Positions 35,309-46,907 of a stretch of DNA of 64,000 bases are shown in pieces (position 1 is the stretch's first letter; every line of letters begins with the position of its first letter). A program made the translations under genes and the position numbers. Below the pieces are notes generated by a model. It was not told where the DNA came from and did not search any database. It saw nothing but the letters and a program-made list of their open reading frames with translations. Source of the DNA: Rotaria macrura (taxonomy: Eukaryota; Rotifera; Eurotatoria; Philodinida; Philodinidae); assembly GCA_900239685.1 (NCBI GenBank), contig OENT01000948.1, positions 1 to 64,000 of the forward strand. Direction: 5' to 3'.

Positions 35309-37273
35309 TTTTCTAATATCACAATGCAAATTTACACTCTAAAACAATGTCTTTATTGCTATTCAAACATGATAAGAAGAAAAAAAACATGCGTAATATT
35401 TGTAAGTTTTTCTCACAATAAATATAATGTTAAAAAAAGAAAAGAATACGTCAGATACTAAGGCATAACAACGCGCATGCTTCGGTGGATAAAATAATGT
35501 AAGGTAGAACGAGAAAAAAACAAAGCTAAAAAGGAAAAGAGAATCTTATCGACGTCATTTTTTTTCACTTATGTCTGACGTCACAGTGATGAATCAGATA
35601 AACTCATAACGAAATTTGAAGAACGAAACAACCCTTACTTTATTTAATATAACAACGAAAATTATTTTATGAATAAATGCGTTAGGAAGAAACAGCATAC
35701 ATCTCAAATAGACAATCTCGTGTATTATTTTGTTGTGACCGCGACCTCGAGACAATGAATAGATGAACTGAATGAATACATGTTGAACAGGCTACTCTCT
35801 ATACTAGGACGATGAGAAAAATGAGAGAAAGAAGACAAAAAAGGCTATTTTCCTTCCAGATGGGCAAAAAAGGATATATATGTATATACATATATATATG
35901 GCATATGTAGCAAAACCATCCTTCATGTATCAAGTAACATATAGTCAAACTATTTAGATAGTGTAATACTTGATTTGACTAATGTGCTCCATGACTCAGT
36001 TTATTGAAGATCTCTAGTTTAATTCGTATAAATATTGAAATGCTTCATTATAAACCTTACAAAAAAAAATAATGATACAAACTACTTTCTTGATTCAATT
36101 CAAAAGTAGCAAAAGTTACTATTTATACTACAAAAACGGGTGAATACTTTCGTAATGCTCATGTATATTTTATCATATATTATCTCGTGTAAAATGACAC
36201 ATTGTAAAAAGATAGCTCGGCAACATCGATAACATGTTCTTTTTCATGATGTATTCGAAGCTGTGTGCTAAAGTACAGCTATGAGTAGTTTGATTTTATC
36301 ATTTAAATTATATGCGTCATTTCCAATAAATTACAATACCAAAACAGACAATTTTTACAGAAATTACACACATGAATAATTGGATCATAGAAAAATAATG
36401 GTGCTATGAAATTGTTCATAAATGAATTCAATTGATGTTACAACAATTCAGGTAATATAGTGACGAAATCGAAATAGGAATAAAAAAAGAACAATGACAT
36501 TTTGCATAGAATACTGGAAAAGGTGCCTTGGAATAAAACGGAATAGTAAGAAAGCGGAATGGTTCTTTTTAGTCTTGGTAAAGTATTATATTTATTTTAT
36601 TTTATGATTTTTCCTAACAAGGGTATAGGACAAGTACGACGCAAAAAGAAATCAATATCGTTAACAGCTATTCAATTATTGACGACTATTCAGGGACTGG
36701 GACAGAAGAAATTCATTCACCATATTTCTGTGATTAGATGGTGGCCAAACTGGAAAAATATTTCACAAAGATTTTCACTCAGATATTTATATTCACCAAG
36801 GAAATATGTAAACGTGAATGAAAAAGTATAAATATTTATTACAGCTAAGTTTAACACTGAATCGAATCTCAGTTTTCCGAACAGTAGTCATAAATTTCGA
36901 TCAAGCGCTTTTCAATATACGTCGAATATGATTTGACCATGATTTATTTCAATGTTTTTAAAATGTGATGGTTGCTAAGAAGAGACCATATAAACCATTG
37001 GATGGATGAACTCAATTTTTAAATTTAATGAGAAAAAATACTAAGCAGAGCTTCTACGAAGTCGAATGACAAAAAGTTTTCACTATCTATACTTTTGCAA
37101 ACATACTTCTGTTAGAACTATATGCAGACGAATACAGTACAAAATAAATTCTCTACAAAAAGAAGTCTTCTCGTTCGTTGTTATTAATTTTAATGAATGC
37201 ATGAAACTGTTTTCTTTTCTTTTCCTAGAATAGAAATGGCGACTGTTGAAAAATGTTAAGAAAGCATGCATTA
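35309..37273. other. Intergenic with one unassigned ORF
   Basis: A plus-strand frame at 36559-36831 (90 codons, basic) has no family that I recognise. A palindromic TATATATG run lies at about 35872-35900. Nothing else stands out. Confidence 0.35.
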
Positions 37274-37411
37274 TTAGTAACACGCATTGCTAGGTAGTGG
37301 AGCATACGTTTCATCTTGTTGAGCATCATTTACTTTGTCATAATGAATATCAGAAACTGGATACAATTCTAACAACAATATCCATAAAAATATCAACGAA
37401 ATTTTTTTCAT
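37274..37411 (-). CDS. Putative 45-residue secreted peptide precursor
   Basis: The ATG at 37411 opens 45 codons with a textbook signal peptide: Lys-Lys, then a hydrophobic core (ISLIFLWILLLELY), then a polar Pro/Val/Ser region suited to signal peptidase. The remaining 25 or so residues are acidic and polar and end in Asn-Ala-Cys-Tyr with two successive stop codons. There are no dibasic processing sites, so it need not be a classical neuropeptide precursor. No neighbour hints at a role and it is too short to judge by composition. It could be the first exon of a longer gene or a chance ORF. Confidence 0.35.
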   Translation of the reverse strand: MKKISLIFLWILLLELYPVSDIHYDKVNDAQQDETYAPLPSNACY

Positions 37412-38002
37412 AGAATAGGAAATAGAATTTCAATTGTATCAATATTTTCTCTGTTAATAAAATCGTATTATTATACTAAAGGATATTTATCAATCAATCA
37501 TTCTTTTTACTTCCAAATATAAAATAAGAAACTAATGAACTATTCAATGGAAAAATATTATTCTGAAAATGTCCTTCAGTACAATTGAAATAGTAATTAC
37601 TCAGTAATAGTAGAGCATATGTTAAATATTCAATTATGATCATAGATATATTTTTACCACACGCATGCAATGATGGTTGAAAATATTATCTGTACTAATT
37701 CATACCGAAATCATCAAGGGACTTGTACGAAACAACTAAGAGTCATTCTCTATTCGATAATAAGATGATCAAGAAATAGTGCAATTAACATCAAATTTAA
37801 TAGAATCTAACAATCTTTCTCTATATTAGGACTCATTAAAATGAAAAATAAACGTGTTGTCGACGAAGTCAGATGTGCATCCGATATCTAATCATTGTCA
37901 TAGTGTTGGCATGAATCAAAGTAATTTTTTTTCATTCCGCTCTCGTTTTTGCTTATTGGATCGACTCATTTCTTGACTCTTATTTTTAACAGATATTATT
38001 CG
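37412..38002. other. Intergenic, upstream region of the bHLH gene
   Basis: AT-rich sequence ending in a pyrimidine tract with TTTTTAACAG (AG at 37991-37992), an acceptor-like site 10 bases before the bHLH start codon. No gene is seen. Confidence 0.4.
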
Positions 38003-38413
38003 ATGCCATTGACCAATGAACCATACGCGACTATTTATTATTCATCATTAAATACGAATACTGGCTATCACTATGAAGTGTCGCATAGAAATTATAGTTC
38101 AAATTCTTATGTGACTTCAATAGAATCGATGAAAACTCATATCAATTCAAAAACGAAACCAAAACGTCGATCAAAACATATTCCCCATCATTTACGGCCT
38201 CAACACATGATCGAAAAACGTAATCAACGTGAGCGCAATCGTGTTCAAAATGTTAACCAAGCGTTTCTATTACTTCGAGCAGTCTTGCCAATCAGTACAA
38301 ATAATAAGAACAATAATCGATTGAATTCTACTCGTTTATCGAAAGTTCATACCCTGCGTAAAGCTGTTGCTTACATACAAGCACTTCAAAATATATTAAA
38401 TGAAACTGATTGA
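38003..38413 (+). CDS. Achaete-scute-like bHLH transcription factor
   Basis: A single coding exon gives 136 residues. The first 65 or so are Ser/Thr/Tyr/Asn-rich and presumably disordered, followed by a basic KTKPKRRSK stretch. The bHLH domain occupies about residues 72-133: basic region and helix 1 EKRNQRERNRVQNVNQAF with the E-box-contacting Glu and Arg, LLLRAVLP closing helix 1, a loop stretched by an Asn-rich insert, and helix 2 RLSKVHTLRKAVAYIQALQ. The RERNRV-x-x-VN signature and SKV-x-TLR-x-AV-x-YI are typical of the ASC group, which drives neural precursor formation as E-protein heterodimers. Its stop lies 47 bases from that of calcineurin B on the other strand. Confidence 0.85.
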   Translation: MPLTNEPYATIYYSSLNTNTGYHYEVSHRNYSSNSYVTSIESMKTHINSKTKPKRRSKHIPHHLRPQHMIEKRNQRERNRVQNVNQAFLLLRAVLPISTNNKNNNRLNSTRLSKVHTLRKAVAYIQALQNILNETD

Positions 38414-38460
38414 AACATGAACAAAAACAAAAGGTTTTTTCTTGTTGTACTTAGTTGTTG

Positions 38461-40554
38461 TCATTGTTGTTCGTATCGATCATCAGTAGTAATTTTATTC
38501 AAATGATTTACTATATCTTCACGAAGACTTGGTCCAATAGCATCACAAAATTCTTTAAATGATATACGTTGATCACCATCTTTATCAGAATAAATTATTG
38601 TTTTGTCAACTACTTGTTGTAATTGATCATCTGATAGATTATTACCAACCATCATTTTTAATACATGGAATAGTTCAGCATTAGTTATAAAACCATCTTT
38701 ATCTAGAATGATAATAATTTTGGGGAAAAATTATCAGATAATGAGATATATATCTCGGGTTGTGCCTTAAGATATCGTTTTCATTTATTGATCTTCCTAC
38801 AAGTGAAGAGACTATTGAAAATTTGACACAAGAGCTATCGAAGTAGAAGTGTAACGTGTGATGCAAAAGTTCTCCGTAAGATTTGTTTGCAGTGTTGCAT
38901 AATAGGCATTTGCCATTGATAACTCTTTTAAGTTTTGTGTAAAAACGAGTCTCATTCAAAAAAGTCAATGAAGCAACAAAATATACCTTGGAGCTTCATA
39001 CACAAAACAATGGATGGGAGTTGTATGAAATCGTTTTATTTTGCACTTGCCTTTTTAAAACATCATGTGTACATGTATATCAAATCATACGACGTAATCT
39101 CTTGAGTTACACAGTAATATACAAGTTAAAGCACAAAAGACTCAATTGAGAAGGGTTTCATTAAAAACTTAACTTTTCATCTATGATTGCTAGTGGAGTT
39201 TTTCTCATGATTTTAAATAGAACAGCTTCTTTCAATTTCATGACAAAAGAATTTATTGCAAAACTTGATTATCAATGAAGATTATTTTTAAAGCATGTTC
39301 ATTAGAACAATATGTACTTGGTTTGAAAATTTCAATTTCATTCATTTACCGAATTTTGTCCTCGCACAACACAATTTGATTTCCATAATTTGACAGAATT
39401 TCTTCTCAAAAGTTTGGAGTTTATTTTAGAATACTTATCAGTAAAAACAATCTTAAAGTTTGATTAGCCTAATGTCAATATTTTAACTCGCATATATTTC
39501 GCTGAGTCTTATAATTATAATAGACACCTTATTATATTAAGTAAGAATGAAAAACGGCTATCGAATCTCACTGATTTGCTCTGATCAAAATAGATTGCAA
39601 ACAAAATCAATGCAGAATATTATTCATATTACATTCGAATTTTGCAATCGATATCAACAACGATTACCTAGTCGTTTTCATCAAGATACATTTCTCTCAT
39701 CAAAACAAAACCATAATGAATCTTCGACATGTCATGAATTGATGTCACATCAATTTCCTGTGTCAGTGAAAATGATTCACAAACGTCGAGTCTTCATTTT
39801 ACGTCAGCCATTGTAACTATATATTGCAATACAGCCGTGTAAGAATATACCTTTAATCCGCAAATTTTTGTTTTGCATCGATCTGTAAATGGTATACTTA
39901 ATAAATTTACATTTATGCTTGAGCAATGAGTAAGACAATATAATCAAAGTCATATATGATGCACGACTAGATCACTATTTAATAAGGACATTACCTAAGC
40001 TTGATAAAGTAAAATTAAAGTATTCTTTCTATTTGTTTTTATTTTCAATAGTAAGCATTAGTTTCTTTATCAACTTTTTAAAATATTTAATTTCAACCGG
40101 AGTACTTCTTTCATGAAAGTCTAACTATCTATTCTCTTACCAATATCATAGATATTAAAAGCAAATCGTAATTTATATTGTGTATCGCCTTTTGAAGCAA
40201 AACTATATATGCCTAGTTGAAAGTAGAAATCAGATTGACACATTTTAGATGTCAAATGACAACTAACCACGAATAAATTCAGTGAAATCAACCTAAGAAA
40301 AATGAATACATCATAAATTTATATATATATACAAATATCTGTACTAATAAAATTTATTTAGAAAAGACCTCGCCATTTCCATCACTATCAAATATATCAA
40401 TAACACGTTCGACTAATGGATTTGAGGTTAGTTCTGGTATCTGCATGAATTCTTTTGCTGATAGTGCACCACTTTTATCTTCATCAAGTTTGCCAAATTT
40501 CAGTAACATTTTTTTAATTTCATTCGAATCAATTTGACTAATGTCTTGACCCAT
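38461..40554 (-). CDS. Calcineurin subunit B
   Basis: Four exons (40554-40369, 40292-40268, 40212-40141, 38702-38461) join in phase to 174 residues (human 170). This is the Ca2+-binding regulatory subunit of the calcineurin phosphatase. Gly2 (MGQD) allows N-myristoylation. Four EF-hand loops are seen: [34 protein letters not shown] (with a preceding Asp) and [12 protein letters not shown]. Loop 4 has Gln where the family has an almost invariant Gly at position 6, which may alter its geometry. The first donor (GAG|GTCTTTTC) is weak, but protein continuity supports it. The third intron is 1.44 kb; the plus-strand frame inside it at 39547-39816 is unassigned. The start lies a few bases after a GTTTGTAAG acceptor. 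Confidence 0.93.
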
Positions 40555-41059
40555 TTTTTCTTACAAACAATGATGATTACGTTACTAAGAAAGAAATTGT
40601 ACATATGTACTAGATTTTATACAGCGCGAATAGTCCAAAGTAGAACTTATTTTATCAAGTTCTTTTTTAAATTACAATTATTAGCTGTCGACATGATTAA
40701 ACGTAACCTTGAGACTCGTGACATAGAAAAAAATCCTGATAAGTTTCTTTCTTTTTTTCTCACTAAGCAAACGTAAAAGAGGTCGAAAGAAAAAACGCAG
40801 CAAAAAAAGAACGTTCTCATTCTCGTCTTTTTCTTTGCTATTGACATAGAAAGGGAGCGTGTCTATGTTTGAACTAGTGGCCAGATTCACGTGTAGCCTA
40901 CGCTATCATTTTACGTTCGTATTGTAAAAGTAAGAAGAAAAAAGAGAAAAGAAATGAATCGTAACATAAAGTTTTTTTTTCTTATTCTTTTTCTTGTTGA
41001 ATACATTTTTACAGATGAATTTATATTAATCTTCAGATCGATTGCTTGCCTGGTAGACG

Positions 41060-42587
41060 ATGAAGATTGTAATTATTGGTAGCGGACCGTGTGGGCTCGG
41101 AGCTGCTTGGCGTGCTGAAGAAATTCGATCTCAAGGTTCACGTTTTGAATAAAATATCTTTTTCAAAGAAGAAAAACTAATGCATATTTACTTTTCTTCT
41201 CACTACAGGTAATACTAATGTTGAATGGACACTTGTCGAACAATCATCGAAGGCCGGTGGTCTAGCTCAAACAATTATCGATGAAAATGGTTTCCTATGG
41301 GACATGGGTGGTCATGTTATTTTTTCCCATTATGCTTATTTTACTCGCTTGCTTGATTATTTAATACCTAATCCTACTGATTGGAATTCCAAAGTTCGAG
41401 AAGCATGGGTATGGATGCGTGGTACATTTATACCTTATCCATTACAGCAAAATCTTCATCGTCTACCGAAACATGAAATAGTTGCATGTATTGAAGGTCT
41501 TCTAGAAAATGAACGGCGCCGATCAACATTTTCAAAACCTGCTACATTCAATGATTGGATAGAACAATCATTCGGTCGTGGCTTATGCGATGTATTTATG
41601 CGTCCATATAATTTCAAAGTTTGGGCTTTTGCACCCGATAAAATGAATGTTGAATGGATGGGTGAACGTGTCGCAACAGTTAACTTATCACGTGTCATAC
41701 ACAATGTTATACTAGGTCAAGATGAAATTGGTTGGGGACCTAACAATACTTTCCGTTTTCCTATGAAAGGTGGTACTGGTGCGATTTGGAGCCGTTTAGC
41801 AGAGGCATTACCGAAAGAGAAGCTTAAATTTTCAAAAAAAGTGAAAAAAATTGATGTTGTACAAAAAATTATTTCATACGATGACAATACATCAGAATCC
41901 TATGATGCCATTGTTTCGACAATGCCCATGGACCAACTATGCCAACTCGTTGAAGGCACAACAAAGATTTCTCGAAATGAACTAATGGACAAAGCTACGC
42001 AATTCCGTCATTCATCGAGTCATATATTAGGTTTTGGCATCGAAGGTCAGCCACCAGCGCATTTAATCACAAAATGTTGGATGTATTTTCCTGAAGATGA
42101 TTGTCCATTTTACCGTGCAACAGTTTTTTCAAATTATTCACCGTATCATGTACCAAAGCCAGGTGAACAATGGTCACTTATGTGCGAAGTATCTGAATCT
42201 TTTGATAAACCTGTTGATACTGATAATATTATTGCTCTTACAGAACAAGGCTTAAGAAATACAAAATTAATAGATGATGATACAAAAATCATATCACGGT
42301 TTCATATTCGATTGGAATATGGTTATCCAACACCATTTTTTGGTCGCGATCAACTCTGTGGACCGCTTTTTGAAGAATTCGAATCTCATAATATTTTTTC
42401 ACGTGGTCGATTTGGCTCATGGAAATATGAAGTATCAAATCAAGATCATTCCATGATGTTAGGCGTTGAGGCGATTGATCGTATTGCATTTGGTACTGAA
42501 GAATTAACACATAAATATCCAGATATTGTCAATGCAAAACGAGACAATGTTGGTCGAGTTCCTTTTATTATAAATCAATCAAAATAG
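41060..42587 (+). CDS. UDP-galactopyranose mutase (eukaryotic type)
   Basis: Two exons (41060-41135, 41209-42587) join in phase to 484 residues, a normal length for eukaryotic UGM. This flavoenzyme interconverts UDP-galactopyranose and UDP-galactofuranose in the cytosol, the step that commits galactose to Galf-containing glycans. It shows the N-terminal FAD-binding GSGPCGLGAA (residues 7-16), the GGHVIFSH flavin loop (59-66), the RPYNFKVWAF block with the substrate-binding Arg, and the C-terminal GRFGSWKYEVSNQDHSM segment near the flavin. It has known relatives in fungi, nematodes, protists and bacteria but not vertebrates. A CTTCAG acceptor lies 24 bases before the ATG. It is transcribed away from calcineurin B. 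No other Galf gene is in the window. Confidence 0.93.
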
Positions 42588-43189
42588 ATGAAATCAGCAA
42601 TCTTAGGTGAATTTTATTGACTGTGATTTCTTGGGAGCATATTATAATATCAAAGCTAAATACAAATTCTTTTTGTTATTCAAATTCATTTATTCAATAA
42701 ATATTGGATTCACAAAAATCAATCTCAAAAGTTTCTGATTTTGAAGAACATAATAAACTTTTCCAGTGTTATCATTGACACATACACAATCATTATAGAG
42801 AGAACGGTGGCAGTTCTAGTTCAATACATTTTCTATCGCTACAACGTATCATCAGCAAAGCATTCCTACACTACCAACTAATCTATAATCAACTCATATG
42901 ATGTGGGACTACTAGTCTATATGTAGAGTTCATCAATTGCAGGGCCGAAAATTCTTGAACCTGCCGGGTTCTACCTGTATGCTCTATCGTAGGATAGGTC
43001 ACTTTTGTTTTGTAGAACATGAATGCGAAAAATATTTTGATGCCTCCTAACGAATAATTTCAATGAAATTAAAGCGAGAACTGACGTATTACTCATACGC
43101 TGTCTGTCATGGTAGTGTGACAATTTCTTAGTTTGTTTCGTTTGGTCATAAAAAAAGCGACGTATTATCATAATTGTGGCATTGCTTTC
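42588..43189. other. Downstream spacer of the mutase gene
   Basis: No gene is seen. AATAAA at about 42696 is a plausible polyadenylation signal for the mutase transcript. The spacer runs up to the TTAA-flanked element. Confidence 0.4.
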
Positions 43190-43193
43190 TTAA

Positions 43194-43994
43194 GCCCCCA
43201 CCCCCCTCAAAAAAAGTCGATTTTCGTCGAGAAAATGAAAATTAAGATAACACCATGGGGTGATAGCCCATGCTCTGCTCTTTCAGAATCACTATAGTTT
43301 TTTTTCCAAACACCATTTTTTGACCGAAATTTTTAGTGATCTTTGAGAGGTCCTCTATGTCAAAAACGGTTTTTGTTTTTAAAATTAGGTCTTTGATTTC
43401 TAATTACTGATTAATTAATTAATTAATTGATAATTAATTAAGCGCTCAGCGTATGCAGAATTAAAAGTTACGCATGACGAGATAGGTCAAATCCTAAAAA
43501 ACCGCGTGGAAATTGAGAAAATTTAAAAAAACAGCAAAAAATTATCGAAATAATGTTTTTATGTTTCTCTCAAAATCATGTTTTTCCATTTTCCATCCTA
43601 GTTATTTTGCCTTCAACTATGTTTTTTCGAAAAACGTTTTTTACCATTCGATAGAGCATGCAAAGACGCAGGGCATCTCGTGCTCCGATTTTTGAAAAAG
43701 CTTTTTTTNAAAAAAAGCTTTTTCAAAAATCGGAGCACGAGATGCCCTGCGTCTTAGCATGCTCTATCGAATGGTAAGAAAAATTTTTCGAAAAAACATA
43801 GTTGAAGGCAAAATAACTAGGATGGAAAATGGGTCATTTTTAATCAGTGTTCACCTTATAACTTCCTTAAACTTGCATATTTCGGGCTGAAATTTTTATC
43901 GTAGACTACCCGACTTAGTCCTAACAAATCCTGAAAATTTCAGCCGATTTGGGCTTTCTTTGACGGAAATAGACTTTTGATGGGGGGGGGGGCC
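43194..43994. mobile_element. TTAA-flanked palindromic non-autonomous element (piggyBac-like)
   Basis: TTAA occurs at both edges (43190-43193 and 43995-43998). The ends are inverted versions of each other: GCCCCCACCCCCCTCAAAA at the left, and a G-rich run preceded by CTTTTGAT at the right. TTAA duplication is the signature of piggyBac-type insertion. The centre is a near-perfect palindrome (arms 43586-43708 and 43710-43832) around an N at 43709. Because the arms differ at several bases, the palindrome is probably real DNA and not a read-through artefact. No transposase ORF is present. Confidence 0.5.
43586..43832. repeat. Imperfect 123-bp inverted repeat around a single N
   Basis: The arms are reverse complements except for a few substitutions near the middle of each arm (for example one base in GCATGCAAAGACGC, and several in the A/T run beside TTACCATTCG). 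The N at 43709 marks the turn. Confidence 0.75.
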
Positions 43995-43998
43995 TTAA

Positions 43999-44883
43999 AC
44001 ATTGGCCTATACGCGTTATTTTCGAGGAATAGTACTCTTAAAATAATCATTTTTACGAAATTTTTTACTGGATTGTTTTTGAGTTTCTCAAACTAATGCG
44101 ATTTTGAAAGTCTCATGACGATTATACTGAGTTTTATCAAATATGTTTGAAGTAGATGACTATTAAATTCATAAATTAATAAGACAAATTTGAGAATCGA
44201 TATTAGTTTTTACATCTTTTGATAGCAAAGATCCTTGATCAGTTGTCGTTGTGATTAATGTTCACTTTCAAAAGTCATTTTCACGTCACATTAGAATTAG
44301 CTCTACTCAGTTTGAAAGGCACAATCCGTATTTGCCTGTCAGCGATTATTTAAACACGTATCGAGGAAAGCAAACCTGGCGAAAATATTAGGTACAGAAA
44401 TACGGCCGTCTCATATTAACGTTGTGGTCTGTATACGGCAATGTTGATTGAAAATAGGGCATCGGAATGGCGCCTTATGATTGTCCCCAAGATTATAGAT
44501 AAACACTGTCCATTTATGCACTATTTCAGACAACAGACGGACATTTTCAGCGAAATTAGATTAAAAATACGAAAAGTAGCATCGATAGAGCTGGTCATCT
44601 ATATCCTTCACTTCTAGTGTAAGTGCATTGTATAGCGGGAAAGTACCCGGATTTCAAACAAATAGATAGCGCTACTGAGAAGTTGATTTGTTCATGAATG
44701 CGTTTTTTAATGTTTAATGAAGAGCCGCTTGAATATTTCTATGATCTCTTTGCCTATAACCGCTCAGCCAAAGTTGAATCAATACAAACTTGTCGTTTCT
44801 TTTTCTTTAGAATATATAAAAGGAACAAGTCTACCATGAATTTATTTTATTAACATCGTTTTTCCTCTCTAGATTCATCAACA
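43999..44883. other. Intergenic, nothing recognised
   Basis: This is spacer between the palindromic element and the stop codon of the ADP-ribosyltransferase gene. I see no gene or repeat. Confidence 0.4.
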
Positions 44884-46731
44884 TTACAAAATTTGTATGG
44901 CACGCAGTCTTTCTTCTATTTCTGCCTTCAATATACTATTTTGAGCACGATTGAGAGCTTCAAGGCAATAATCCTTCGCTATTGAGTAATTGCCATCTTC
45001 ATCTTCGAGTTTAGCGAGACAATAGTATAATTGACATTTGTCGTCGTCGGAACCATTTATATTCATAAGAGTGTCACTGAAAATCTCTCTGGCTTTTTTA
45101 TAATCTTTCATAGCATGGTATACTATACCCATGTTAGTGAATAAACACGTCAATGAAAGATTGTTATCTTCTGCATACTTTGCCCGAGGAATTGATGACA
45201 TTCGATTGTTCTCTGGAGTTTCCCTTTTCAATATGTCTTCTGCTTTTCTTAAACTGTCTCGTGCATAGGAACCAATATTGCCAGCGAACGCAGATTGAGC
45301 GATCTTACAATGAATATCAGCAGTAATTTCCGTTGACAGATTCTTGCATGAATGGAGCATAAGATCATAGAAGTATATTGCATTGGCATATTCACCGAGC
45401 TCGTGGGAAATTTTCCCTAACTTTAAGTAGTTACAGTTTATGCCGTCTGATGCCACGTTATCAGTTTTTGGAATATTTATACTTCTAGTCAATTTTAACT
45501 TGACTTTCCACATTTTATTCTCAGGTTCTGGCTCTACTGATTCAATGAGCCAAACAAAACCCATAAAGAAAAGAATTTCTTCTTCATGTCGAACATTACT
45601 GTCTCTGGATATGTTAGCATATACTTGTGCAGTGTTCGTCAACTCGTCTAAAATTCTTTCATTGATCCATAGTTCAATTTTCACACTTACATGACCTTCT
45701 CGAGGATTGTCAGCATCAGCGAACATTTGTGCCACCGTTTCATCTGTCGTCGCCGAAAGGAAGCCATTAATGGATATCTGTTGATTAATGTTATCTTGCA
45801 GTTGCTGCAAGACACTGATCGGTATTTTTTTGCCTCTATATACTACGATTGGTGGATCGTTCTCTTCAGACAGCAGCTCTTGGCAGGCTAGATCACAAAG
45901 TCTTTCATGTAAGTGTTTGATAAACGGACGCAACATGAAGACTTCTTGCAGATTTTCACATCTCAATGCCTTTTGGATGCTACGAAATAGTAAAGTATTT
46001 TTAGTATCAGTATACAGCCGAATGGCTGTATCTTTGTCGTAGCTATTTCTTAAATATGAAAGTTGTTCTCGATAAGTTGTGTTATCCGAAACATTCAAAA
46101 TACTGCTAACAGATCTCCACATGTTCTTAAGATCGTCGTCAACAATTTCGGTTCCGAGGAGTAGATCGATAAATGATTGAAAGAGAGCAAATTTTAATGA
46201 TTCTCGGCTCAAGTAACAAAACGATTGCTGACACTTCGAACTTTCATGAATACCGAATAAAAGTGTTGGGTTTCGACGAAAATTTTCATAACTGTCTTCC
46301 TCATTATCACTAGTTTCTTGATAAATTTGATTGGCATTTCCAATATAACTGGCTATATCAATATTTATCTTCTCTAATAGTCGATCGATCGAATTAAATT
46401 TGTTGCCACTATTTAAGAGAGTTACATATTGATTTGTATTGTATTGCAACTCATATAAAAATGGGTTCTTCGGGTCTTCTTTACGACTATTGATCAAAGA
46501 ACACAGATGTTTTGCTTTTTTTGTACCAATAATAAAAATTATTTTGTTCACTATAAGTGGACGAGCGATAAATTTGGTAAACTCTTTCAGGTTTGAAAAT
46601 GTACACGTGTAATGAAATATCTTCCTCAAAGAAAATTCTAATGGTCGTAGACGATAAGCAAAATATTGAGTATCATGAAAGATGATGCAAATAATATTGT
46701 GTCCAATAGGTTTGTTTGGTTTGAGTCCCAT
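44884..46731 (-). CDS. Arginine ADP-ribosyltransferase with C-terminal TPR repeats
   Basis: One open exon of 615 residues from the ATG at 46731. A TTTTTTAG acceptor lies just upstream, so more 5' sequence is possible. The mono-ADP-ribosyltransferase fold of the R-S-E (ARTC) type shows its three motifs: VVYRGKK (Arg near 299), FLSATTD in place of the usual STS motif (near 324-330), and RHEEEILFF (E-x-E near 383-389) with the catalytic glutamate. The N-terminal 170 residues form a separate alpha/beta domain common in rotifer members. After about residue 430, TPR-like helical pairs (KLGKISHELGEYANAIYFY, NMGIVYHAMKDYKKAREIF, AKLEDEDGNYSIAKDY) follow. It should transfer ADP-ribose from NAD to arginine on proteins. 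There is no signal peptide, so it is probably intracellular. The target is unknown. Confidence 0.85.
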   Translation of the reverse strand: MGLKPNKPIGHNIICIIFHDTQYFAYRLRPLEFSLRKIFHYTCTFSNLKEFTKFIARPLIVNKIIFIIGTKKAKHLCSLINSRKEDPKNPFLYELQYNTNQYVTLLNSGNKFNSIDRLLEKINIDIASYIGNANQIYQETSDNEEDSYENFRRNPTLLFGIHESSKCQQSFCYLSRESLKFALFQSFIDLLLGTEIVDDDLKNMWRSVSSILNVSDNTTYREQLSYLRNSYDKDTAIRLYTDTKNTLLFRSIQKALRCENLQEVFMLRPFIKHLHERLCDLACQELLSEENDPPIVVYRGKKIPISVLQQLQDNINQQISINGFLSATTDETVAQMFADADNPREGHVSVKIELWINERILDELTNTAQVYANISRDSNVRHEEEILFFMGFVWLIESVEPEPENKMWKVKLKLTRSINIPKTDNVASDGINCNYLKLGKISHELGEYANAIYFYDLMLHSCKNLSTEITADIHCKIAQSAFAGNIGSYARDSLRKAEDILKRETPENNRMSSIPRAKYAEDNNLSLTCLFTNMGIVYHAMKDYKKAREIFSDTLMNINGSDDDKCQLYYCLAKLEDEDGNYSIAKDYCLEALNRAQNSILKAEIEERLRAIQIL

Positions 46732-46907
46732 TATAGCATACAATGTCCTAAAAAATAATACCGATTCTGCAACGTAGAAGGGTAACTCATCAGACTAATA
46801 ATGCTACTGCAGTGAGCTAATCGAAATATCAACACGTCGTTGTTCGTGTTTGAAAAAAAGGTAGAATCTAAAATAGGATAAGATTGAAAGAAAAAATGAA
46901 TCAATTA

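Noticed and set aside
36559-36831. 90-codon basic ORF considered as a gene
   Set aside because: No recognisable domain, no nearby splice or acceptor context, and the composition matches the surrounding spacer.
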